Origin: DASXMT01 sp963755985
GTDB taxonomy: Bacteria > Actinomycetota > Acidimicrobiia > Acidimicrobiales > RAAP-2
DNA: 64,000 nucleotides
Reading direction: 5' to 3'
NCBI GenBank assembly: GCA_963755985.1
Contig: CAVWLO010000003.1
Location: 930,001-994,000 of the forward strand
The notes under the pieces were generated by a model, which saw only the letters and a program-made list of their open reading frames with translations, was not told the origin of the DNA and did no database searches. Shown here one piece after another: positions 26,526 to 33,847 of this stretch. The translations under genes were made by a program, and so were the position numbers. The stretch's first letter is position 1. Each line of letters begins with the position of its first letter.

Positions 26526-26861
26526 ATGAAGGCAAACCCCAATAACCAGGCCCTTCCCGTCCCCAGCGAGGCTGTCACCCGTCGGCAGCAGGCTCGGCGT
26601 CGGGTCAGGAGGATGACCGCAGGTATCGCCGGGGTGGCCCTGGCCCTGACTGGCGGGACCGCCGTCCTGGCTGCCTCCGGTTCACCCCACGCGGCGACGC
26701 CGGCGACAGTCCAGACGTCCGCGACGTCGAGCCGGAGCACGTCGACATCGACCTCATCCTCTGCTAGTTCCTCGGGTACGTCGACGAGCTCTGGCTCCTC
26801 GGGGATCACCGCGCCCAGCTCGTCGTCGGGCCAGAGCGTGACCACCTCGGGTGCATCGTGA
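26526..26861 (+). CDS. Small Ser/Thr-rich exported protein next to ApbE
   Basis: This 111-residue protein starts at ATG 26526 (ggtggagg upstream). A basic N-terminus (RRQQARRRVRRMTAG) precedes one hydrophobic segment, IAGVALALTGGTAVLAASG, which is a signal peptide or anchor. The rest is almost only Ser, Thr and Gly and ends QSVTTSGAS. It overlaps the ApbE gene by 4 bp (GTGA). The C-terminal SGAS loosely resembles the SGAT core of ApbE flavinylation sites, so it might be a minimal flavin-carrying protein in place of the usual FMN-binding domain, which is missing here. That role is inference. Confidence 0.6.
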   Translation: MKANPNNQALPVPSEAVTRRQQARRRVRRMTAGIAGVALALTGGTAVLAASGSPHAATPATVQTSATSSRSTSTSTSSSASSSGTSTSSGSSGITAPSSSSGQSVTTSGAS

Positions 26862-27811
26862 GCGCGGCCGTGCGGAGTGCGAGGTTCGCGGCGATCGGGA
26901 CCACGATCGAGGTCGTGGTGGACGTGCCCGAGGTCCTCGAGCAGGCCACCGACGTGGTGCGGGCCCAGGTCGCCGCCCTCGATGCGACAGCCAGCCGATT
27001 CCGGGACGACAGCGAGCTGAGCCGGCTCAACGCTTCGTCAGGCCGACCGGTCGAGGTGTCGTGGCTCTTCTTCGTGGCCCTGGAGGAAGCTTTCCAGGCC
27101 GCACAGCTGACCGACGGGATCGTCGATCCCACGGTAGGCCACGCCCTCGAGCTGAGTGGCTACGACCGTGATTTCTCCGAGGTGGCACCCGACGGTCCCC
27201 CGATCGGGGTGCGCTACCAGCGCGTCCCCGGCTGGCGTCGCGTCCGGCTCGACCGAGCCTGCAGGACGGCCACGCTGCCGCCCGGTGTCCGTATCGACCT
27301 CGGCGCGACAGGCAAATCCGGCTGCGCCGATCGGGCCGCACAGGCCGCCGCCGCGGCCACCGAGGCCGGAGTCCTAGTCAACCTCGGGGGCGATCTCGCC
27401 GTGGCCGGACCTCCTCCCGAGGAGGGGTGGGTGATCCGCATCGCCGATCGCCACGACGCCCCGGTCGACGAGCCCGGCACCACCGTGGCCATCCGCCACG
27501 GTGGCTTGGCCACATCGGGTACCGCCTCCCGGCGATGGTCCCGCGGTGGTGAGCCTCTGCATCACCTCATCGACCCGGCCACCGGGGCGCCCGCCAACAC
27601 CTGTTGGCGAACGGTGTCCGTCTTCGCCAACAGTTGCTTGGAGGCCAACATCGCGTCGACCGCCTCGGTCATCCTGGGGCCGAGGGCCCCGCGGTGGCTG
27701 ACCGAGCGCGGCTTCGCGGCCCGGCTCGTCTCGGCCCAGGGGTCCACGGTGAGCGTGGGCGGGTGGCCGGACGAGCGATATCCCGGCGACGCCAATTCCC
27801 TGGCATCGTGA
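26858..27811 (+). CDS. apbE: FAD:protein FMN transferase (ApbE)
   Basis: This 317-residue ApbE-family enzyme starts at GTG 26858. Family blocks include the N-terminal ARFAAIGTTIEVVV, the DLGATGKSGCADRA segment, VNLGGDLAVAG, the TSGTASRRW loop and HHLIDPATGAP. ApbE moves FMN from FAD onto Thr or Ser of extracytoplasmic redox proteins and needs Mg2+. No lipoprotein signal is visible. It is fused by overlaps to the small exported protein before it and the membrane cytochrome-like gene after it. Confidence 0.85.
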   Translation: MSAAVRSARFAAIGTTIEVVVDVPEVLEQATDVVRAQVAALDATASRFRDDSELSRLNASSGRPVEVSWLFFVALEEAFQAAQLTDGIVDPTVGHALELSGYDRDFSEVAPDGPPIGVRYQRVPGWRRVRLDRACRTATLPPGVRIDLGATGKSGCADRAAQAAAAATEAGVLVNLGGDLAVAGPPPEEGWVIRIADRHDAPVDEPGTTVAIRHGGLATSGTASRRWSRGGEPLHHLIDPATGAPANTCWRTVSVFANSCLEANIASTASVILGPRAPRWLTERGFAARLVSAQGSTVSVGGWPDERYPGDANSLAS

Positions 27812-28386
27812 TGGCGACCGTCGGCACCCCCGCGTTCGTCTGGTACCTCATGCGGGGCAGCGGCCTGGTTGCCCTGGTCCTTCTGTCGCTCACCGTCGCC
27901 CTGGGCGTGGTGGGGGTGAAGCGCTGGGGCTCCACCCGATGGCCCCGTATCGTGACCGCCGGGCTCCATCGAACGATTTCACTGCTCGCGGTCTGTTTTC
28001 TCGGTGTCCACATCATCACCGCCATGGTCGACGGTTGGATCGGACTCAGCTGGTTCGGCGCGATCATCCCGTTCCAGTCGACCTACCGCCCGGTCTGGGT
28101 GGGCATGGGCGCGTTGGCCTTCGACCTGCTGATCGCGGTCATGGCCACCAGCCTGCTCCGTAGGCACCTCGGCCGGCGGACCTGGCGGCTGGTGCACTGG
28201 ACCACGTGGCTGCTGTGGCCGTTGGCTCTCGTGCATGCCTTCGGCTCCGGGTCGGACATCGGCTCCGGGTGGGGGCTCGGCATCTCCCTGACTTGCGTGG
28301 CCATGGTGGTGCTGGCACTGGTGTGGCGGGTGCGACCGGCTTTCGCCAGACCCGTTTCGTCAGCCCGCTCCCGGCTCCCGGTGTGA
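27811..28386 (+). CDS. Ferric reductase-like transmembrane protein
   Basis: This 191-residue membrane protein has about five or six hydrophobic segments. Two histidine pairs on adjacent helices, in LHRTISLLAVCFLGVHIITAM and RLVHWTTWLLWPLALVHAFG, fit binding of two b-type hemes as in FRE/NOX-like domains. It overlaps the ApbE stop by one base (a GTG three bases earlier is also possible). It probably moves electrons across the membrane to a flavinylated partner. There is no NAD- or FAD-binding domain, so the electron donor is membrane-bound or separate. Confidence 0.78.
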   Translation: MATVGTPAFVWYLMRGSGLVALVLLSLTVALGVVGVKRWGSTRWPRIVTAGLHRTISLLAVCFLGVHIITAMVDGWIGLSWFGAIIPFQSTYRPVWVGMGALAFDLLIAVMATSLLRRHLGRRTWRLVHWTTWLLWPLALVHAFGSGSDIGSGWGLGISLTCVAMVVLALVWRVRPAFARPVSSARSRLPV

Positions 28387-28903
28387 TTCACGGGCCAGGC
28401 GACGGCCATCGGCCTGGGTGTGTGCTTGACGCCACCCGGCAGTCGGTCATGCGGACCTCGTCGCGAGCGGCCGCCGTCCCTCCAGGCACGGGCACCGGCT
28501 GAACCGGTCGAGTACGGGCCGGCGGCCGGGTCCCGTCCACCCGAACGGGCAGGACATCGGCGGCGTCGGCGACCGGGTGTGTTCGGGCCAGCGACTATTG
28601 TGTTCCGGCCGGCGACCCGTCTACCCGCACGGACGGGACGGCGGCAACGTCGCCCACGGGCCCACGGGCCCACGGGCCCTCGAGCCCACGAGCCCTCGGG
28701 CCCTCGGGCCCCTCGAGCCTACGACCGGGCAGACCGTCTCGAGCGGGTCAATCGTGCTGACCGCGCTGCGGCGACTCCCGCCGCCAGGTCGGCAAGGCCA
28801 ACGATGACGACCGGACACCGATGGCGAACGGCCAGGACGGGGAACCCATGAGAGGCCGAGTCGATCGGCACTCGCCACCTAGCGACCCGCCGGGTGATCT
28901 CGG
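28387..28903. other. 517-bp spacer without a convincing gene
   Basis: No gene is supported here. The middle has two diverged copies of a stretch of about 60 bp containing a gtccacccg- or gtctacccg-type core (about 28521-28645). At 28655-28735 is a run of short repeats of gggcccacgggccctcgag type. The spacer separates two convergent genes. Confidence 0.5.
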
Positions 28904-30130
28904 CTACTGGATCGGGTTCTGGGGACGTCGGTGGTTACGGAAGACCCAGGCCCGCAAGAGGACGAAGCGGACCAGTGCGGCCACGCCGCTGGCCACGGCG
29001 ATTGCTACCAGGTCGGCCGTGACCGAGGCGTGGCCGAGCCCGGCCGCGGCCAGGAGGGCCACGCTGGTCAGGGTCAGGCTGGTGGCGAAGGCTGCCAGGC
29101 CGCCGAGCAACTGGTCGCGCCGACGGAATGGGGCCCGCTCGGAGAAGGTGATCCGTCGGTTGGCCACCAGGTTGGCGACGCTGCAGAGAGCGAGGGCCAC
29201 GGCGTTGGCGCCAAGGGTGCCCAACGCCGGTCGCAGGAGGAGGAACAGGCCGAGGTCGACCACGGTGCTGATGATGCCGATGCCGGCGAACCGGGCCAGG
29301 TGGGTTCCGGCCATGGGGTGGCCGGAGACCGACGGAGCACCGTCCCGCCCCCGCCCGACGACGAATTCGTACAGGAGCCGGCAGACCCCTCGAAGGTCCT
29401 CGAGCGCGGTGTGGACCACGTCCACCCGGGAGTCGAGGTCATCAACCCAGTCGACCGGGACCTCGTGGATCCGCATGCCCCTGCGCTCTGCCCGGACCAG
29501 GAGCTCCGTATCGAAGAACCATTCCTCGTTGCTGACCAAGGGGAGCAGGTCACGCGCCACCTCGGCCCGAGCGGCCTTGAAGCCACACTGAGCGTCGGTG
29601 AACCGGTTGCGGAGCATGGTCCGGATGAGGACGTTGTAACAGCGGGAGATGAGCTCCCGTTTTGTGCCCCGGACGACCCGGGCCCCGGGAGCCAGGCGAG
29701 TGCCGATGGCTAGGTCGCTATGCCCAGATAGGAGCGGAGCTACCAGCGGCAAGAGTGCATCGAGGTCGGTGGCCAGGTCGACGTCCATATAGGCGACCAC
29801 CCGGGCCTGGCTGAGCGTCCACACAGCGCGGAGGGCGCGGCCCCTCCCCTTGTCCCCGAGCCGGAAGGCCCGGACGCCCGCCATCGTCCCCGCCAGGGTC
29901 GAGGCGATGGGCCACGTGCGGTCGGTGCTGGCATTGTCAGCGATGGAGACCAAGGCGGTGAAGGGAAAGTGGTTGTCCAGGTAGGCGCGCAGTGTCCGAA
30001 TGCTGGACTCGAGGACCGCCTCCTCGTTGTAGACAGGCACAACGATCTCCACGTCGGGCGGCCGGGAGGCGCCCACCGGGGCCGGAGCGACGGTTTCGGC
30101 GATCGCCATCAAGGGATTGTGCCGAGGCAA
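28904..30130 (-). CDS. Glycosyltransferase family 2 fused to a GtrA-like membrane domain
   Basis: This 408-residue protein has two domains. Residues about 25-250 form a GT-A fold (VEIVVPVYNEE, ADNAS, MDVDLATD for the metal-binding DxD-like site, and GTKRELISRCYN). Residues about 280-400 contain four predicted membrane helices of GtrA type (HLARFAGIGIISTVVDLGLFLLL; NLVANRRITF). Such fusions build polyprenyl-phosphate sugar donors and move them across the membrane. It is convergent with the flavin module and lies 131 bp from the sensor kinase gene. Confidence 0.82.
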   Translation of the reverse strand: MPRHNPLMAIAETVAPAPVGASRPPDVEIVVPVYNEEAVLESSIRTLRAYLDNHFPFTALVSIADNASTDRTWPIASTLAGTMAGVRAFRLGDKGRGRALRAVWTLSQARVVAYMDVDLATDLDALLPLVAPLLSGHSDLAIGTRLAPGARVVRGTKRELISRCYNVLIRTMLRNRFTDAQCGFKAARAEVARDLLPLVSNEEWFFDTELLVRAERRGMRIHEVPVDWVDDLDSRVDVVHTALEDLRGVCRLLYEFVVGRGRDGAPSVSGHPMAGTHLARFAGIGIISTVVDLGLFLLLRPALGTLGANAVALALCSVANLVANRRITFSERAPFRRRDQLLGGLAAFATSLTLTSVALLAAAGLGHASVTADLVAIAVASGVAALVRFVLLRAWVFRNHRRPQNPIQ

Positions 30131-30261
30131 CCTTGCGATCAGCCCACGGGAACCTGTGAGCCCGGTGTGAATCGGGAGCTATGGCAAGGTCCGGCGGTCC
30201 CCGATCCTCCCGAGGGCATCAGTTGGCCCACGGGAGGGGTACCAGGAAGGAGCACAGGGAA

Positions 30262-31917
30262 TTAGGCGCTCTCGGGTCCGCCGGCGCCGGCCGCGGCGGC
30301 GGAGTCGGCTCTCCCGGCGCCGGTTATGTCGGCACCGACGCCGCTGGCACCGACGCCGCTGGCAGTGACGCCGCTGGCAGTGACCTCGTCGGCGTCAGAG
30401 CCCTCATGGGACAAGGGCAGATGAACCGAGAACGAGGCTCCCTGGCCAGGGAGGGAGATGGCGCGAACCGTGCCGCCATGCGCGGTGACGATGGCGTTGA
30501 CGATCGAGAGCCCGAGGCCGGCGCCTCCTTTGAGCCGGGAGCGCGATGGGTCGGCACGGTAGAAGCGCTCGAAGACCCGGGACTGTTGCTCGTCGTCCAG
30601 ACCGGGCCCGTCGTCGGTCACCTCGATCACGGCCTCGTCGTTCGCCTGGCTGACCCGCACCACCGTGCTCGTCCCGGCGGGGGTGTGGGCCCGCACGTTG
30701 GACAGTAGGTTGTCGAGCACCTGGCGCAGCCGCAAGGGGTCGCCCACCACCTCGACCGGGCGGGCTGCCTCCATGCGCACGGGCCAGTCGGGTCCTACCG
30801 CCGCGGCGGTGTGCACGGCGTCGGCGCCCAGTTTCACCAGCTCTACCGGCTTCTGCTCCAGAGGCAGGCCCTCGTCCAGCCGAGCGAGGGTCAAGAGGTC
30901 CTCGACCAGGTGCCCCATGCGGGCCGATTCCTGGCTGATGCCGGCCATGGCCCGATCGAGTTCCGCACCCGGCTTGGCCATGCCCAGCTGGTACATCTCG
31001 GCGTAGGCGGACACGGCCGACACCGGTGTCCGCAGCTCGTGCGAGGCGTCGGCCACGAACCGCCGGAGCCGCCCCTCTGAGGCGCGGAGCTCTGCCTCGG
31101 TGGCATCGCGTTCGGCGAAGGCGCGCTGGATGCGGGACAACATGATGTTGATCGTCCGGGCCATCCTTCCCACCTCGGTCTTGGTGTTCTCGTCCGGCAC
31201 CCGGTGGTCGAGCTCGCCCTCGGCGATCGACTCGGCCGTACGCTCCACCTCCTCCAGCGGCCGAAGACCAACCCGGACCAGCCACCATCCCAGCAGCACG
31301 GCGGCGATCAGCGCGGCTGCGGTGACGATCAACTCGATGATCAACAAACGGTTCAAGGTGTTGTTGGTTGCGTCCAGGGGAACGGCCACGATGAAGATAT
31401 TGCCGTCGTCGAGGCGCGAGGCGCGCACCCGGAAGGACGGACCCCCGGACTGCACGGCCGGCGCGGTGAAGTAGGTGGCCGAGGTGCCGTCGGGTTGGAC
31501 CGAGTAGCCGGTGATGTGGGCGGGCAGCCGTGGCGAGTACGAGTGGCCGTTCTCTTGCGCCAGATTCTGCAAAAGGACCGAACCCGATGGTGACACGAGC
31601 TCACGGAACCCGCCGAGGATCGGGCTCCGCGGGTACAACTGACGGGACGGTTGGGTCGGTTGGGTCGGACTGGCCGGTTGGGTCGGATTGGTCGTTTGGG
31701 TCGGACTGGTCGTTTGGGTCGGATTGAGCGGATTCGTGCCGTCGATTGCGCCGCCCCCGGGGTTCTGCCCGGGGGCGTGCACTGGCGCGATCAGGCTCCG
31801 GTCGACCTGCGTGTAGAGAAACGAGCGCAGGGCTGAGTACGTGGCGATGTCCGCAGCCACGAGCGCGATCAGTGCGACCGCCCCTACGGCCAGCAGGAGG
31901 CGGATCCGAAGGGACAT
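30262..31917 (-). CDS. Sensor histidine kinase
   Basis: This 551-residue membrane kinase has a first helix at about 5-27 and a second at about 190-215 (LIVTAAALIAAVLLGWWLV). They enclose an extracytoplasmic sensor region with Pro/Thr/Gln-rich repeats (PTQTTS type, about residues 65-90). HAMP, HisKA (VADASHELRTPVSAV, phospho-His) and HATPase blocks (NLLSNVRAH, DDGPGL, GGAGLGLSI) follow. The tail is low complexity with GASGV repeats. It is 9 bp downstream of the response regulator. The signal is unknown; the envelope-gene context suggests cell-wall stress. Confidence 0.88.
   Translation of the reverse strand: MSLRIRLLLAVGAVALIALVAADIATYSALRSFLYTQVDRSLIAPVHAPGQNPGGGAIDGTNPLNPTQTTSPTQTTNPTQPASPTQPTQPSRQLYPRSPILGGFRELVSPSGSVLLQNLAQENGHSYSPRLPAHITGYSVQPDGTSATYFTAPAVQSGGPSFRVRASRLDDGNIFIVAVPLDATNNTLNRLLIIELIVTAAALIAAVLLGWWLVRVGLRPLEEVERTAESIAEGELDHRVPDENTKTEVGRMARTINIMLSRIQRAFAERDATEAELRASEGRLRRFVADASHELRTPVSAVSAYAEMYQLGMAKPGAELDRAMAGISQESARMGHLVEDLLTLARLDEGLPLEQKPVELVKLGADAVHTAAAVGPDWPVRMEAARPVEVVGDPLRLRQVLDNLLSNVRAHTPAGTSTVVRVSQANDEAVIEVTDDGPGLDDEQQSRVFERFYRADPSRSRLKGGAGLGLSIVNAIVTAHGGTVRAISLPGQGASFSVHLPLSHEGSDADEVTASGVTASGVGASGVGADITGAGRADSAAAAGAGGPESA
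30340..30395. repeat. 15-bp repeat in the 3' end of the sensor kinase gene
   Basis: Units of about 15 bp (gccgctggcagtgac type) are repeated about 3-4 times and encode the Gly/Ala/Ser-rich tail of the kinase on the minus strand. Confidence 0.7.
31652..31733. repeat. 18-bp coding repeat in the kinase sensor domain
   Basis: About four copies of an 18-bp unit (ggtcgtttgggtcggact type) encode PTQTTS-like hexapeptides in the extracytoplasmic part of the kinase. The array is in frame and does not interrupt the protein. Confidence 0.8.
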
Positions 31918-31926
31918 CGGCGTGTG

Positions 31927-32628
31927 CTACCGGTCTTCTTTGAGCACGTACCCGACCAGGCGAAGGGTGTGGATCAGTGGCGGCCCATGGGCCTCGAGCT
32001 TCTTGCGCAGGTAGCTCACGTAGGTCTCCACCACGCTGGCGTCTCCGCCGAAGTCGTAGTGCCACACGTAGTCCAAGATCTGCGACTTGGACAGCACGAT
32101 ACGCGGGTTCAACAAGAAGAACCGCAGGAGCGAGAACTCGGTGGCCGTCAGGTGGATGAGCTCACCGTCCCTCCTGACCTCGTGCGCCCCCTCGTCCATC
32201 TCGATGTCGGCGAACCTGAGCATCCCGTCGTCTCCCGCGTCGCCGTTGGACCTCCGGAGGATGGCCCGGGCCCGGGCGATGATCTCAGCCAGGGCAAACG
32301 GCTTGGTCACGTAGTCATCGCCGCCGATGGTGAGCCCGGTCACCCGATCCTCGAGGGCATCGCGTGCGGTGAGGAACAGGATGGGGACCCGAATGCCGTC
32401 GCTCCGCAGCCGTCGGGTGACCTCGAAGCCATCCAGGTCGGGGAGCATCACGTCCAAGACGATGAGATCTGGCGGCCGCTCCTGGGCCGCGGCCAGGGCC
32501 GCACGACCATTGGTGGCCTCCTCCACCTCGAACCCCTCATAGCGGAGTGATGTCGCTACCGAGTCGACGATCGACGGTTCGTCGTCCACTACCAGAATTC
32601 GTTGCCCGGTCAGAACCGTCACTCCCAT
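31927..32628 (-). CDS. OmpR-family response regulator
   Basis: This 233-residue regulator from ATG 32628 (ggaggtg directly upstream) contains the receiver domain (ILVVDDEPSIV; phospho-acceptor Asp in LIVLDVMLPDLDGF; LTARDA; VTKPF) and a C-terminal winged helix (LTATEFSLLRFFLLNPRIVLSKSQILDYVW). It lies upstream of, and is probably cotranscribed with, the sensor kinase. Targets may include the neighbouring secreted protein and glycosyltransferase genes. Confidence 0.9.
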   Translation of the reverse strand: MGVTVLTGQRILVVDDEPSIVDSVATSLRYEGFEVEEATNGRAALAAAQERPPDLIVLDVMLPDLDGFEVTRRLRSDGIRVPILFLTARDALEDRVTGLTIGGDDYVTKPFALAEIIARARAILRRSNGDAGDDGMLRFADIEMDEGAHEVRRDGELIHLTATEFSLLRFFLLNPRIVLSKSQILDYVWHYDFGGDASVVETYVSYLRKKLEAHGPPLIHTLRLVGYVLKEDR

Positions 32629-33073
32629 CACCTCCGAGACCACCACCATCACTCATCACGATCACAATGCCAACTATGCGTCAGATGTGGGCCGCCTGTG
32701 AACCCGCTGTGCATGTGATCACGGGCTGGCCCGCTCCCTGCGGGTGGGCGCCCAGGGCGATTTTCGACGACGCGCTCAGCTTTCACTCAGGTGGGCAAGA
32801 GGGCCTCCAGGCAGGGATCTGTGCGTGCCGACAGGGTGGACACCAGCCGAACGTCTCCCCGCCGGCACCCCCGTGGCCACAACCGCGGCCAGGGCCGATA
32901 GCGTACGGTCGTTACAAACCCGCACGTTGGCTCCATGTAGACCGTCGCGGAGCCCGGGGCAGCCTCGCTCCGGCCCGGGGTGGTGGACCTCATGGCGGTA
33001 CCAGTCGAGGTCCCCTCACATGGAGGGATCACTGTTAATGGGCGGCCACGTCGCCGTGCCCGAAAGGTTGTCG
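32629..33073. other. Divergent control region, no gene seen
   Basis: This 445-bp spacer separates the response regulator (minus) from the secreted protein (plus). Open frames here read into the next gene but have no protein-like composition. It must hold the promoters of both genes; I could not identify repeated OmpR half sites with confidence. Confidence 0.4.
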
Positions 33074-33664
33074 ATGTTCACACGAGGAAGACTCATAGCT
33101 GCTGCATCCGCTCTGGGCGCGCTGTCGGTGGCCGGCGCGTCGGTGGGGGTGCCCGCGGCCGGTGCCTCGAACAGCTCGGTTGCTGCCAGCCCGGTCACGG
33201 GCGTCATATCGGTATCAGCGGCCAAGTCCCTGGGTTATCCGAAGGCAATTCTGAAGCCGGTGGGCTCGAACAAGACGGGACAGGCCGGCTGCTCGAAGGG
33301 TGCGCAGGCCAAGTACGAAGACAGCGGGGGCAAGACGGGGGTGGTCGCAGAGATCCTGGTCTGCAACTCGACCAAGGTGGCCTCGAGCGTGCTGGCCACG
33401 CAGAAAAAGTCCGCCCCCTCGAGTACCTTGCAGCAGGCGCCGACCCAGCTTGGATCGACCGCGTTCGAGACAGCCTCGACCCAGAACGTGTATGTGATCT
33501 TTTGGCAGCGCGGCAAGTTGCTCTCGGTCGTGGCCCTCGACGTGAACGTGCCTGCGTCCTCGAGCAGCTCGACCACGACCACGGCTCCACCACCACCGCC
33601 CACGGCCGGGCAGCAACAGAGCCTCACGAACGTCGCCCTCGTGCAGGACAAAGCGCTCAAATAG
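33074..33664 (+). CDS. Putative secreted protein of unknown function
   Basis: This 196-residue protein starts at ATG 33074 (gaaagg upstream). A signal peptide, RLIAAASALGALSVAGASVGVPAAG, is followed by a mature part with two cysteines (QAGCSKG and LVCNSTK) that probably form a disulphide. The C-terminus has a Ser/Thr/Pro linker and ends VALVQDKALK. No known domain is recognised. It sits between a two-component system and a membrane mannosyltransferase, suggesting an envelope role. Confidence 0.6.
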   Translation: MFTRGRLIAAASALGALSVAGASVGVPAAGASNSSVAASPVTGVISVSAAKSLGYPKAILKPVGSNKTGQAGCSKGAQAKYEDSGGKTGVVAEILVCNSTKVASSVLATQKKSAPSSTLQQAPTQLGSTAFETASTQNVYVIFWQRGKLLSVVALDVNVPASSSSSTTTTAPPPPPTAGQQQSLTNVALVQDKALK

Positions 33665-33847
33665 TCCCGAGGGCGGGCTGCCGGTGAGGGGGTCCTGGCC
33701 GGGATTCACAGGTGGCACACAGGAAATACCCAGCCGACCCGCGTAGAGATTGCCCACAGTGGCACCCATGATCGAGGACAGCCACACCGAAGCGAGTTGG
33801 ACGGGAGCCCCACGGCCACAGCTGAGTCTCGCTGGGGGGACGCGGCG

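Noticed and set aside
32629..33073. Extended N-terminus for the secreted protein from 32744
   Set aside because: It would place about 110 non-protein-like residues before a clear signal peptide.
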